In this document: positions 8,908 to 18,582 of the stretch, piece after piece
Layout of the letters: the number at the start of each line of letters is the position of its first letter
How positions within the stretch are numbered: the stretch's first letter is position 1
Source: Lentzea albidocapillata
GTDB lineage: Bacteria > Actinomycetota > Actinomycetes > Mycobacteriales > Pseudonocardiaceae
NCBI RefSeq assembly: GCF_000719115.1
Contig: NZ_JOEA01000033.1
Span: 1 to 64,000 of the forward strand
Length of the DNA stretch: 64,000 nt
Reading direction: 5' to 3'
Translations under genes and position numbers: made by a program
Notes under the pieces: model-generated
Databases searched by the model: none
Told to the model about the DNA's origin: nothing
Seen by the model: the letters and a program-made list of their open reading frames with translations, nothing else

Positions 8908-10710
8908 ATGGAGGACGTCGACCAGCGCCGGTCGAGCACAGCGCCCAGGTACGCGGGCGCCCTCATGCTGACCGCGGTCGCCGGGCACCTGCTGTCCGAG
9001 ACGGCCACGGGAGCGCTCGCGACCTGGCAGTCGTGGGTGCTCTACGGCATCGGCGCCACGCTCCTCGTGCTGTCCGCGTCCGCGATCGACAGGCTGAACC
9101 AGCTGGTCAAACGCATCCGGTTGCGCTGGATCGTGTTCACGGCCGTGCTGGTGGCCGCGGCGGGGCTGGTGGCGGTCGCGGCGCCGCCGGTGGTCGCGTA
9201 CGGCCGGGTGCTGCTGCTCGGCTGTCCACAACCGACCGAGGTGCGGGTTCTGACATCGCAGGACGCGGCGCCCGCGATCGGTGAGGTCGCGCGCAAGTTC
9301 GAGCAGCACACGGCGGCGAAGAACCACGGGTGCCGCACGGCGCGGCTCTACGTGTTCTCGGCGCCGGGCAACAGGGGTGCGATCGCGCTGCGGTCCTCGT
9401 GGTCGTCGCAGGACCTGCGGGAGATCGGGCCGCATCCGGACGTGTGGTTACCGGACTCGACCACGGAGACGAACGAGGTGGTGCGCCGCACCGGCGGCAT
9501 CGGCTCGGCGGTGCGCGTCACGCCGGGCGACTCGGTCGCGTTCTCGCCCGTCGTGCTCGCGGTGCCCGCACCGATCGCGCAGGACGTCGTGTCCGGCTCT
9601 CCGGAGCGGTGGGGTGACCTGCTGACCAAGGTCGGCAGCACCGGGACCGAGATCGGCAGACCGAACCCGCTGACGGCGATCGACGGCAGGCTTGCCACGG
9701 CGGCGTTGTACGAGACGCTCGAGCCGGCCGTCGTCGAGCGCCGGGTCACGGAGGCCGACCGGCCGCAGCCGGGCGCCGCGATGATCACGACCGAACAGGT
9801 CCTGTTGCGGCACAACAAGACCAGCTGCGCGCAGAAGCCGTGCCTCACCGCGCTGTACCCGTCGGACACCTACCGCGCCGACTACCCGGTGAACCTCGTC
9901 GAGTGGGACGCGCAGGGCGTGTCGAACCTCGCCGCCCGCGCGCCGTCGAAGGCGTTCCAGGCATGGCTCGGCACGCAGGAGGGCATGACGGCGCTCAACG
10001 CCGCCGGCCTGCGTCCCGCCCGGCAGGCCGCGGGAGCCGAGTTCCGCGAGGAGCTGGGGGTGCGGGCCGGTCTGGCGCTCGACCGGGCCGAGGCGGCGCC
10101 CGGCGAGGAGGCCCAGACCGCGTTCTTCAAGAAGTACGAGCAGGCCAAGAGGGACGGCCGGGTCTGGCTCACGCTCGACGCGTCCGGGTCGATGGTCGAG
10201 CCGACAGCCACCGGGGAGAAGCGGTTCGCCGTGGCGGTCGACGGTGTCCGCAAGGCGCTCACGCAGATGGGTGTCAGGGACACGTACGGCCTGTCGGTGT
10301 TCAACAACAACGAGGTCCGGCCGCTCATCTCCCTCGGCAGGCGTGACAAGGAGGCCACGGCCGCCGCGCTGAACGCGGTGCAGCCCTCCGGTGGCACGCC
10401 GCTGCACCAGGCGATCCTCGACAGCCTCGACCGGGTCGGTGCCGACGACGCGGACCACGTGAGCGCGGTGATCGCGTTGACCGACGGCGAGGACACGACG
10501 AGCGCGCAGACCCGGCAGGACGTGGTGAACGCGGTGCGGCAGAAGGGGATCCGGGTGTTCGTGATCGCCGTCGGCGAGGCCAGCTGTGCGGCGCACGCGC
10601 TGACCTCGATCACGGACGCGGCCGGCGGTGAGTGCCGCGACTCGACCACGGACACGCTCGGCGACGACCTGGCGGCGCTGTTCCGCCGGGTGTGGGGAGG
10701 TGCCGGATGA
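8908..10710 (+). CDS. membrane-anchored substrate-binding protein with C-terminal VWA domain
   Basis: About 600 residues. The ATG at 8908 has a strong site (GGGGAGG, 8894-8900). Three N-terminal hydrophobic segments (about residues 11-30, 42-60 and 72-97) anchor the protein. Residues ~105-400 look like a periplasmic solute-binding fold (DVWLPDSTTETNEVV, KAFQAWLGTQEGM). Residues ~415-600 are a VWA domain with an intact MIDAS (LDASGSM, Asp near 424) and ALTDGEDTTSAQ. Its stop overlaps the next start (ATGA), so it is coupled to a second binding protein. No permease or ATPase lies nearby, which suggests sensing or adhesion rather than transport. The domain reading is good; the role is unknown. 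Confidence 0.8.
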   Translation: MEDVDQRRSSTAPRYAGALMLTAVAGHLLSETATGALATWQSWVLYGIGATLLVLSASAIDRLNQLVKRIRLRWIVFTAVLVAAAGLVAVAAPPVVAYGRVLLLGCPQPTEVRVLTSQDAAPAIGEVARKFEQHTAAKNHGCRTARLYVFSAPGNRGAIALRSSWSSQDLREIGPHPDVWLPDSTTETNEVVRRTGGIGSAVRVTPGDSVAFSPVVLAVPAPIAQDVVSGSPERWGDLLTKVGSTGTEIGRPNPLTAIDGRLATAALYETLEPAVVERRVTEADRPQPGAAMITTEQVLLRHNKTSCAQKPCLTALYPSDTYRADYPVNLVEWDAQGVSNLAARAPSKAFQAWLGTQEGMTALNAAGLRPARQAAGAEFREELGVRAGLALDRAEAAPGEEAQTAFFKKYEQAKRDGRVWLTLDASGSMVEPTATGEKRFAVAVDGVRKALTQMGVRDTYGLSVFNNNEVRPLISLGRRDKEATAAALNAVQPSGGTPLHQAILDSLDRVGADDADHVSAVIALTDGEDTTSAQTRQDVVNAVRQKGIRVFVIAVGEASCAAHALTSITDAAGGECRDSTTDTLGDDLAALFRRVWGGAG

Positions 10711-12032
10711 GGTGGTTGAGGCGCACGTGGGCGGCCCTGCCGAGGCTGGGCCCGCCCGGCGTGGTGTGGGCGAACCGGTCGTGGCTCGCGATGGGCTTGG
10801 CCGTCGGCATCGTGCTGACGATCCTGTTCACCAGCGGGATCCAGCCGCTCTTCCGCGAGTCGGCCGAGTGGGAGAAGGGCAAGCTCGTCGTGCTCAGCGG
10901 CCGCGACCAGAGCGACGGCGGCCAGCGGCGCGCGTTGATCAACCAGTGGAACTCCGAACACCCCGAACAGCCCGCGGAGATCGTCGAGCTGCCGACGGAG
11001 GCGGACGGCCAGCGCAGCGAGATGGTCGCGCGGGCCAGGGAGAAGGCCGAGAACGCGGACGTCTACAACCTGGACGTCACCTGGACCGCGGAGTTCGCCC
11101 AGTCCGGTTATCTGCGTCCACTGTCCGCTGTGGACACCAGCGGGTTCCTGCGCCGTCCGCTGGAGAGCTGCCGCTACCAGGGCGTGCTGTGGGCGCTGCC
11201 GTTCAACACGGACGCGGGTCTGCTCTTCTACCGCAAGGACCTCGTGCAGGACGAACCGCTCGGCCTCGACGACATCGCCGACACCTCCACCCGCGCGCTG
11301 CGGGCGGCGCGGGACGCCCGCCTCACCGCCGGCTACGCGGGCCAGTTCCTCGACTACGAGGGCCTCACCGTGAACGCCCTGGAACTGATCTGGGCGGAGA
11401 AGGGCGACGTGGTCGACGACACCGGCAAGGTCGTGATCGACTCCGACCGCACCCGCCGCGCCCTGCGCTGGCTCGCCGACGGCCTCAAGGGCGAGAAGCC
11501 CGTGGTGCTACCCGAATCCCGCACGCAGAGCGAGGAGCTCACCACCCAGGCGTTCCGCGACGGCAAGATCGCGTTCATGCGCAACTGGCCCGTGGCCCAC
11601 CGCACCCTGCAGGGCAACCGCGGCGAGTCCGCGGGCCGTCCCGGCATCGACTTCGAGGTGGCGCAGCTGCCCGGCCCGAGCGTCCTCGGCGGCCAGAACC
11701 TCGCCATCTCCGCGAAGTCCACGAAACCACGCGCCGCCCAGGCACTCATCGAGTTCCTCACCGGCCCCCGCAGCCAGCAGCTCCTCTTCGAACGAGGAGG
11801 CCTCGCCGCCACCCGCGGCATCGTCTACCAGGACAGCCGGGTCGCCACGGAGCACCCCTACGCCCGCACACTGCTGAAGGCGATCGAGGACGCCCGGTTG
11901 CGCCCGGTCACGCCGTACTACTCACGCTTCAGCGACGAGTTCCGCACCATCGTCCGTTATGCCCTCGACCACGACGGCGCCCTGCCCGGCAACGCCGAGG
12001 AGTCGCTGACCGCAGCCTTACAGGGCCGCTAA
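10707..12032 (+). CDS. membrane-anchored extracellular solute-binding protein (family 1)
   Basis: About 441 residues. It starts at the ATG overlapping the previous stop, with GGGGAGG about ten bases upstream. One hydrophobic segment (about residues 25-45) with basic residues before it serves as an uncleaved anchor or signal; there is no lipobox. The rest matches ABC-type solute-binding proteins: VLSGRDQSDGGQRRALINQWN near the start of the domain, YNLDVTWTAEFAQ, WALPFNTDAGLLFYRKD, and AQALIEFLTGPRSQQLLFERGG near the end. Sugar-binding members carry these patterns. Since it lacks transporter genes and is coupled to a VWA-fused relative, a sensor or co-receptor role is inferred. Its 3' end overlaps hemH by 4 bases, convergently. 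Confidence 0.8.
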   Translation: MRWLRRTWAALPRLGPPGVVWANRSWLAMGLAVGIVLTILFTSGIQPLFRESAEWEKGKLVVLSGRDQSDGGQRRALINQWNSEHPEQPAEIVELPTEADGQRSEMVARAREKAENADVYNLDVTWTAEFAQSGYLRPLSAVDTSGFLRRPLESCRYQGVLWALPFNTDAGLLFYRKDLVQDEPLGLDDIADTSTRALRAARDARLTAGYAGQFLDYEGLTVNALELIWAEKGDVVDDTGKVVIDSDRTRRALRWLADGLKGEKPVVLPESRTQSEELTTQAFRDGKIAFMRNWPVAHRTLQGNRGESAGRPGIDFEVAQLPGPSVLGGQNLAISAKSTKPRAAQALIEFLTGPRSQQLLFERGGLAATRGIVYQDSRVATEHPYARTLLKAIEDARLRPVTPYYSRFSDEFRTIVRYALDHDGALPGNAEESLTAALQGR

Positions 12033-13054
12033 GCGCGGGCAGGCCTGTTCGCCGGTTCGCAGCACAGCGGCGCACAAGGCGCACCGTTCACCGTGCATCC
12101 CGCCACCACGAACGACGACAACTTCCGCACCGGAGCGCCGGAAGTGTGCTCAGCGACCAGTTCGGTCACGAGCTCGGCGAAGCGCGGGTCCCCGTTCGGC
12201 GTGGCGGCGCGGGCGAACTCCATCCCGAGCTCCAGAGCGCGGTCGCGGGCCTCGGTGTCGAGGTCCCACACCACTTCGAGGTGGTCGGACACGAACCCGA
12301 TCGGGCACACCACGACCCCGGTGACCCCCTTGGCGTGCAGGGCGTCGATGTGGTCGACGACGTCCGGCTCGAGCCACGGGATCTGCGGCGGGCCGGACCG
12401 CGACTGCCACACGACGTCGTACTCGGTGATGCCCAGTTCCGCGGCCACGAGCCGGGAGGCCTCGACGATCTGGCGCGAGTAGCGGTAGCCGCCTTCCGCG
12501 GGCGGTCCGGCGGCCTTGTCGGCGGACACCGGCACCGAGTGCGCGGTGAACACCAGGCGGTACGGGCCGGACAGGGTCGCGGCGGCGGCGCGCACTCCGT
12601 CGGCGAACGAGGAGATGAAGAGCGGGTGGTCGAAGAACTGGCGCAGCTTCACGAGTTCGGGGCCGTCGGGCACGGCCTGCAGCGCGCGCACGATGTCCTC
12701 GTCGTACTGCCGGCACGCGGAGTAGCCGCCGTACGCGCTCGTCGGGAACACCAACGCCCTGCGCACGCCGTCGGCCTTCATCTGCGCCACGGCGTCCTCG
12801 GCCATCGGGTGCCAGTTGCGGTTGCCGAAGTAGATCGGCAGCTCGAAGCCACGGGCCCGCACGGCGTCGATGGCCTCGAGGTTCAGGCGGTTGATCGGCG
12901 AGACGCCGCCGAAGTGCTGGTAGTGGGCCTCGACCTCGTCCAGCCGCTCCGGCGGCACGCCACGTCCGCGAACCACGTTCTCGAGGAAGGGACGGACGTC
13001 CTCAGGACCTTCCGGGCCGCCGAACGACAGCCAGAGCAGCGCATCGAAACTCAC
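12029..13054 (-). CDS. hemH: ferrochelatase (coproporphyrin ferrochelatase)
   Basis: Inserts iron into coproporphyrin III in the actinobacterial haem route (also called cpfC). About 341 residues, normal for the family. Visible features are LLWLSFGGPEGPEDV at the start, HYQHFGGVSPIN, the catalytic-region His in VFTAHSVP, and Glu-rich WDLDTEARDRA. The C-terminal Cys cluster CTVNGAPCAPLCC fits the [2Fe-2S] ligands of actinobacterial ferrochelatases. I chose the GTG giving MSFDALLWL (13054); a TTG twelve bases upstream is also in frame. It follows inhA by 52 bases, the same order as in mycobacteria, so a fabG-inhA-hemH operon is likely. Confidence 0.95.
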   Translation of the reverse strand: MSFDALLWLSFGGPEGPEDVRPFLENVVRGRGVPPERLDEVEAHYQHFGGVSPINRLNLEAIDAVRARGFELPIYFGNRNWHPMAEDAVAQMKADGVRRALVFPTSAYGGYSACRQYDEDIVRALQAVPDGPELVKLRQFFDHPLFISSFADGVRAAAATLSGPYRLVFTAHSVPVSADKAAGPPAEGGYRYSRQIVEASRLVAAELGITEYDVVWQSRSGPPQIPWLEPDVVDHIDALHAKGVTGVVVCPIGFVSDHLEVVWDLDTEARDRALELGMEFARAATPNGDPRFAELVTELVAEHTSGAPVRKLSSFVVAGCTVNGAPCAPLCCEPANRPARA

Positions 13055-13106
13055 CACTCCATCCAATCAGACGCCCGAACGCCTCACATGACGAACGGAT
13101 GTGACC

Positions 13107-13874
13107 TCAGAGACCGAGGAAGTGCACGCCGCCGTCGACGAACACCATCGAGCCCGTGGTGGCCGGGAACCAGTCGGAGAGCAGGCCGCAGACGGACTTC
13201 GCGACCGGCGTGGGGTCGTCGACGTCCCAGCTCAGCGGAGCTTTCTCGCCCCACATCTTCTCCAGCTCGCCGAAGCCCGGGATGGACTTCGCGGCCATGG
13301 TGCGGACCGGGCCGGCGGAGATCAGGTTCACGCGGATGCCGTCCGGGCCGAGGTCGCGCGCCATGTAGCGGTTGATCGACTCGAACGCCGCCTTCGCCGC
13401 GCCCATCCAGTTGTAGGCGGGCCATGCCTGGCGGGCGTCGAAGTCGAGGCCGACGACCGACGAGCCGTGCGACAGCAACGGGCGGGTGGCCTGCACGAGC
13501 GCCTTGTACGAGTACGCGGAGACGTGCATCGCGACCGAGACGTCCTCCCACGGCGCGTCCATGAACGGGGCGCCGAGGCAGCTCTGCGGGGCGAAGCCGA
13601 TGGCGTGCACGACGCCGTCGAGACCGTCGACGTGCTCACGCACCCGGTCGGCGAGCGTGTCGAGGTGCTCCTGGTTCTGCACGTCGAGCTCGACGACCGG
13701 CGCGGGCTTGGGCAGACGCTGCGCGATGCGCGTCACGAGGCTCATCCGGCCGAACCCGGTCAGCACGACCTCGGCGCCCTGCTCCTGGGCGACGCGTGCG
13801 ACGTGGAAGGCGATCGACGCGTCGGTGATCACACCCGTGATCAGCAGTCGCTTGCCTTCGAGCAGTCCGGTCAC
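13107..13874 (-). CDS. inhA: enoyl-[acyl-carrier-protein] reductase (NADH)
   Basis: Last reductive step of fatty-acid elongation (FAS-II), using NADH. 255 residues. The FabI/InhA nucleotide site KRLLITGVITDASIAFHVA is at the start. The active-site Tyr and Lys lie in YNWMGAAKAAFES, followed by the loop VRTMAAKSIPGFGELEKMW. The GTG at 13874 has an AAGGG site upstream; the open frame extends further but without homology. At the position of M. tuberculosis Ser94 (VVHSIG) this protein has Ala (VVHAIG, residue 91). It follows fabG by 49 bases. Whether the lipid made is mycolic acid cannot be told from here. Confidence 0.95.
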   Translation of the reverse strand: MTGLLEGKRLLITGVITDASIAFHVARVAQEQGAEVVLTGFGRMSLVTRIAQRLPKPAPVVELDVQNQEHLDTLADRVREHVDGLDGVVHAIGFAPQSCLGAPFMDAPWEDVSVAMHVSAYSYKALVQATRPLLSHGSSVVGLDFDARQAWPAYNWMGAAKAAFESINRYMARDLGPDGIRVNLISAGPVRTMAAKSIPGFGELEKMWGEKAPLSWDVDDPTPVAKSVCGLLSDWFPATTGSMVFVDGGVHFLGL

Positions 13875-13923
13875 TTGATCCAACCCTTTCGCAGTACGGG
13901 AAACCAGCCGTGGTTCGAGAAAG

Positions 13924-14667
<744 letters not shown>

Positions 14668-14706
14668 TTATCGGCTACCGGCAGGTAGTCCGGCATCGGC
14701 GGAGCC

Positions 14707-17319
14707 ATGTCACATCCATCCGGGCATGATCGGGTGATGCGGGCCTTTCTGGATCAGCTCCGGCGCCAGGTGGACGGTGACGTCCTCGACGACCCGGCGA
14801 GCCGGGCCCTGTACTCGGCCGACGCGTCGAACTACCGGCACGTGCCGCGGGTGGTCGTCCGTCCACGCACGACGGACGCCGTGGTGACGGCCGTCGCGAT
14901 CGCGGCGGAGCACGGCGTGCCGATCACCAGCCGGGGCGCGGGAACGTCCATCGCGGGCAACGCGTGCGGTACCGGCCTGGTGATCGACTTCAGCCGGTAT
15001 CTGAACGCGTTCGAGATCTCCGGCGACCGGGCGCTGGTCCAGCCGGGAGCGGTGCTCGACAAGATCAACGCCCAGGCCGGCGACTACCTGTTCGGCCCCG
15101 ATCCGTCGACTCACTCGCGCTGCACGATCGGCGGGATGATCGGTAACAACGCGTGCGGCGCACACTCGGTGAAGTGGGGCAAGACCAGCGAGAACGTCAC
15201 GAACCTGAGCGTCCTCACCGTCGATGGCCGCACGTTCGACACCACGAACCCGCCGGAACTGGCCCTGCCCGCTCACGACCCGGCGTGGTTTCCCCAGCTC
15301 AGCCGCCGCGTCAGCGGGTACGCGCTGGACGCCCCGACGCTGACGCAGCAGCTCGTCGGCACCGAGGGCACCTGTGTCGTGCTGCTGGGCGCGGAACTGA
15401 AGCTGGTCCGCAGGCCGGAACGCCGCGTCCTGGTCGTGCTCGGGTTCGCGGACACCTACGAAGCCGCCGACCAGGTCACCCAGATCGAGGACGCGCTCGC
15501 GATCGAAGGCCTGAACGAGGCGCTGGTGCACAGTGTCCGTACCCGCCCCGACCTGCCGGAAGGCCGCAGCTGGCTGTTCGTCGAGGTCGAGGACCACCCG
15601 GAGCGGGTCGCCCGGATCACCAGGAACTCGATGATCATCCACGACCCGGTGCACCAGCGTGCGCTGTGGCGGATCCGCGAGGACGGCGCCGGGCTCGCCA
15701 CCCGCATGGCCGACGGCAGCGAGGCGTGGTCGGGCTGGGAGGACGCGGCCGTCCCGCCGGAGCGGCTCGGCACCTACCTGCGCGAGTTCGACCAGCTGCT
15801 GACCAGGTACGGACGGCGCGGCATCACCTACGGCCACTACGGCGAGGGGTGCCTGCACGTCCGCATCGACTTCGACCTGGCCCACGGGTACCGCGAGTTC
15901 CTGCAGGACGCGGCCGACCTGGTCGTCAGCCACGGCGGCAGCCTGTCCGGCGAGCACGGCGACGGCCAGGCGCGGTCCGAGCTGCTCGGCCGGATGTACC
16001 CGCCCGCGGCGATCAGGGCGTTCGGTGAGTTCAAGCGCGCGTTCGACCCGCGGAACCTGCTCAACCCCGGCCGGATCGTGGAGCCGCTGAAGCTCGACGA
16101 CGACCTGCGGGTCCTCGTCGCACCACCGAAGATCCCGACACGTGCGGAGTTCGCGAGCGACACGCGCAGGTGCGTCGGTGTCGGCAAGTGCCTGAACACC
16201 CAGGGCGGCGTCATGTGCCCGAGCTACCGCGTCACCAAGGAGGAAAAGCACTCCACGCGAGGCCGCGCGCACCTGCTGTTCGAGATGCTCAACGGCGACG
16301 TGATCAAGGACGGCTGGCGCTCGGCCGAGGTCGCCGAGGCGCTGGACCTCTGCCTGGGGTGCAAGGGCTGTAAGCGCGACTGTCCGGTCGACGTCGACAT
16401 GGCGAGCTACAAGGCCGAGTTCCTGCACGAGCACTACAAGGGCCGGATCAGGCCGCGTGCGCACTACGCCATGGGATGGCTGCCGACGTGGCTGAAGTAC
16501 GGCCTGGTCAACAGGTTCACGGCCCGCCTCGGCCGGTTCGCGGGCATCACGCCGGAACGCGAGCTGCCGCGCCAGACCACTCCCCTGGTCCGCCAGCTCC
16601 ACCCGCTCGGCAAGGGCGATCCGGTACTGCTGTTCCCCGACACGTTCACGAACTTCTTCGAGCCCGGCATCGGCCTCGACGCCGCGAACGTGCTGGCACA
16701 TCTGGGAAACCACGTCGAGGTGCCGTCCGCGAACGTCTGTTGTGGACTGACCTGGCACTCGACCGGCCAGCTCGGCAAGGCGCGCCGGGTGGTCGAAAGC
16801 ACCGCGCGGGCGCTGCTGCCGTGGACGAGCCGGGGCGTTCCGGTGATCGGCCTGGAACCGAGCTGCACGGCGTTCCTCCGCGTGGAGGCACCGAAGCTGT
16901 CCGACGAACCCGCCGTACAAGCGCTTGCGCAGGCCACCCGGACCTTCGCCGAGCACGTCGCGCCGATGCTGCCCGAGGTGGAGGGCACCCGCGAGGCCGT
17001 CGTGCAGACCCACTGCCACCAGTACGCGGAACTCGGCTTCGACTCGGACCGCGAGGCCATGGCCAGGGCGGGTCTCCAGCCGAAGGTCGTCGAGGGCTGC
17101 TGCGGCCTGGCCGGCAACTTCGGTTTCGAACAGGGCCACTACGACGTCTCGATCGCGTGCGCCGAGCAGGACCTCCTGCCGGCGTTGCGGGACAACGAGG
17201 ACGCGCTGGTGATCGCGGACGGCTTCAGCTGCCGCACGCAGATCCGCCACACCACCGAACGCGAACCGGTCCACCTGGCCAGCGCGCTGGCGGCCCGCCT
17301 GGGTGTGATTAACCGCTGA
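14707..17319 (+). CDS. FAD-linked oxidase / Fe-S oxidoreductase fusion (glycolate oxidase or D-lactate dehydrogenase type)
   Basis: An 870-residue fusion. An N-terminal FAD-binding domain of the GlcD/Dld kind has GAGTSIAGNACGTG near residues 78-91. A FAD-oxidase C-terminal domain follows, with LSGEHGDGQARSELLG near 416-431. Next comes a ferredoxin-like region with CxxxxxC and CLGCKGCKRDC near 550-560. The end carries two CCG-type cysteine motifs, CCGLTWHSTGQ and CCGLAGNFG. Such proteins oxidise a 2-hydroxyacid (D-lactate, glycolate, D-2-hydroxyglutarate) and pass electrons to the membrane. The exact substrate cannot be told. A start at the ATG 30 bases downstream (14737, MRAFLDQL) is equally possible; neither has a strong ribosome site. 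Confidence 0.85.
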   Translation: MSHPSGHDRVMRAFLDQLRRQVDGDVLDDPASRALYSADASNYRHVPRVVVRPRTTDAVVTAVAIAAEHGVPITSRGAGTSIAGNACGTGLVIDFSRYLNAFEISGDRALVQPGAVLDKINAQAGDYLFGPDPSTHSRCTIGGMIGNNACGAHSVKWGKTSENVTNLSVLTVDGRTFDTTNPPELALPAHDPAWFPQLSRRVSGYALDAPTLTQQLVGTEGTCVVLLGAELKLVRRPERRVLVVLGFADTYEAADQVTQIEDALAIEGLNEALVHSVRTRPDLPEGRSWLFVEVEDHPERVARITRNSMIIHDPVHQRALWRIREDGAGLATRMADGSEAWSGWEDAAVPPERLGTYLREFDQLLTRYGRRGITYGHYGEGCLHVRIDFDLAHGYREFLQDAADLVVSHGGSLSGEHGDGQARSELLGRMYPPAAIRAFGEFKRAFDPRNLLNPGRIVEPLKLDDDLRVLVAPPKIPTRAEFASDTRRCVGVGKCLNTQGGVMCPSYRVTKEEKHSTRGRAHLLFEMLNGDVIKDGWRSAEVAEALDLCLGCKGCKRDCPVDVDMASYKAEFLHEHYKGRIRPRAHYAMGWLPTWLKYGLVNRFTARLGRFAGITPERELPRQTTPLVRQLHPLGKGDPVLLFPDTFTNFFEPGIGLDAANVLAHLGNHVEVPSANVCCGLTWHSTGQLGKARRVVESTARALLPWTSRGVPVIGLEPSCTAFLRVEAPKLSDEPAVQALAQATRTFAEHVAPMLPEVEGTREAVVQTHCHQYAELGFDSDREAMARAGLQPKVVEGCCGLAGNFGFEQGHYDVSIACAEQDLLPALRDNEDALVIADGFSCRTQIRHTTEREPVHLASALAARLGVINR

Positions 17320-17347
17320 CTAACCGGGCACGACCAGTGTCGTGCAC

Positions 17348-17770
17348 ATGCAGAAGAGGATTGGTGCCGCGGTGCTGGCGGCCGCGGCGATCGCCATGAC
17401 GTTCACCGGCGTGGCGCAGGCCGAAACGAACCCGAAGTGTTCCAGCGGCGTCACGCAGATGGGCGCCACCAAGTATCTCAAGCACGGCACCGAGACCGTG
17501 GCGTCGCTCAAGCAGTTCAAGGGCTGCAACAAGAACTGGGCGTACGTCTACGTCTGGGACTCGTGGATGGCCAAGCATGGGACCAACCACATCCGCGCCG
17601 GCATCTGGACGCGCACGAGTGATGGCGCGGTCGACTACGCAGGTCACGACGGCAGCAGGCAGGAACTGTGGTCCAACGGTGCGAACACGCTGAGCGTGTG
17701 CACCTACGCGGCCGGCAGTGTGTTCGGTTCCGGCTACAACGCCTCTGGTTCGACCGCGGAACGCTGCTAG
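17348..17770 (+). CDS. small secreted protein
   Basis: About 140 residues with a clear Sec signal peptide: basic start MQKRIG, a hydrophobic run AAVLAAAAIAMTFTGV and a cleavage site AQA near residue 25. The mature part has four cysteines (KC, GC, VC and the final C), consistent with two disulfides. It is rich in Trp/Tyr (NWAYVYVWDSW), somewhat like DUF2690-type secreted proteins, but I am not sure of the family. The frame also allows a GTG six bases upstream. A strong hairpin terminator follows the stop within 11 bases, so it is probably transcribed alone. Confidence 0.7.
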   Translation: MQKRIGAAVLAAAAIAMTFTGVAQAETNPKCSSGVTQMGATKYLKHGTETVASLKQFKGCNKNWAYVYVWDSWMAKHGTNHIRAGIWTRTSDGAVDYAGHDGSRQELWSNGANTLSVCTYAAGSVFGSGYNASGSTAERC

Positions 17771-17780
17771 GAGCGGAAGG

Positions 17781-17811
17781 CGGAGGGCGGTCGCCGCAGG
17801 ACCGCCCTCCG
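17781..17811 (+). terminator. hairpin terminator
   Basis: Perfect 12-bp inverted repeat (CGGAGGGCGGTC, 7-base loop, GACCGCCCTCCG) ten bases after the stop of the small secreted protein. There is no T-run, as is usual for actinobacterial terminators. It separates this gene from the two-component operon. Confidence 0.75.
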
Positions 17812-17922
17812 CGTGGCTCGCGACGGCACCGCAGCCGTCACAACCTGAGCGGAACCTTCTTTACAGTCACTTAGGCGCGTCGACACACCCCGGAAACGAC
17901 CTTCTGGGGCGATACTGCTCAA

Positions 17923-18582
17923 ATGCGGGTACTGCTGGTCGAAGACGACGACGGTGTCGCGAACGCCCTGGTGGAGGCATTGCGGGCGAACGGGCACCGG
18001 CCTTCCCGCGTGCGCAGGGGCTCCGACGCCCTGATCGCCCACCGCGACGCGGACGTCGTGCTGCTCGACCTGGGCCTGCCCGACCAGGACGGCCTGGAGG
18101 TGCTGCGCAAGCTCCGCAAGATCGACCCGGTGCCGGTGCTCGTGCTGACGGCGCGCGGTGACGAACGCACGGTGGTGCGCGGGCTACGGCTCGGCGCGGA
18201 CGACTACCTGGTGAAGCCGGTGCGGCTGGCCGAGTTGCTGGCGCGCATCGACGCGGTGGCGCGGCGCAGCGCGGCCCGGTCGCAGGAACCGGGCGAGCTC
18301 GTGCGGGTGTCCGATGTGGAGATCGACCTGAAGAGCCGTCAGGTCGTGGTCGGCGGGCGCGAGATCTCGTTGACCACCAAGGAGTTCGACGTGCTCGCAG
18401 TGCTGGCGCGCCGGCCCGGCACGGCGGTGAGCCGGCAGCAGCTGATGGACGAGGTGTGGGGCAACGCCTTCGTGGCGGTGTCGCGCACGCTCGACGTCCA
18501 CCTCACGCAGTTGCGCGCCAAGCTCGACCGGCCGGGGCTGCTGCACACGATCCGCGGTTTCGGCTACCGGCTCGGTGAATAG
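17923..18582 (+). CDS. OmpR-family response regulator
   Basis: 219 residues. The receiver domain (1-115) has the acidic pair EDD at 7-9, phospho-acceptor Asp at about 49 (VVLLDLGLPD), Thr in LTARG and Lys in LVKPV. The C-terminal winged helix (130-219) of the OmpR/PhoB type ends with TIRGFGYRLGE. It regulates transcription on phosphorylation by the histidine kinase that starts immediately after its stop codon. The cluster (regulator, kinase, TAXI lipoprotein, DHFR-like protein) has no gaps, so one transcript is likely. Confidence 0.92.
   Translation: MRVLLVEDDDGVANALVEALRANGHRPSRVRRGSDALIAHRDADVVLLDLGLPDQDGLEVLRKLRKIDPVPVLVLTARGDERTVVRGLRLGADDYLVKPVRLAELLARIDAVARRSAARSQEPGELVRVSDVEIDLKSRQVVVGGREISLTTKEFDVLAVLARRPGTAVSRQQLMDEVWGNAFVAVSRTLDVHLTQLRAKLDRPGLLHTIRGFGYRLGE

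Noticed and set aside
7398..9008. 5' half of a 1251-codon minus-strand frame continuing above the Tat-exported protein
   Set aside because: It mirrors the plus-strand genes at 7429-8778, is rich in Arg/Ser and has no homology-like pattern; the Tat signal begins at 7397.
10628..13375. 915-codon plus-strand frame
   Set aside because: Runs across the binding-protein gene and hemH/inhA in wrong frames; Arg/Pro/His-rich shadow.
14710..17274. 854-codon minus-strand frame
   Set aside because: Complete shadow of the FAD/Fe-S oxidoreductase, which has all expected motifs.
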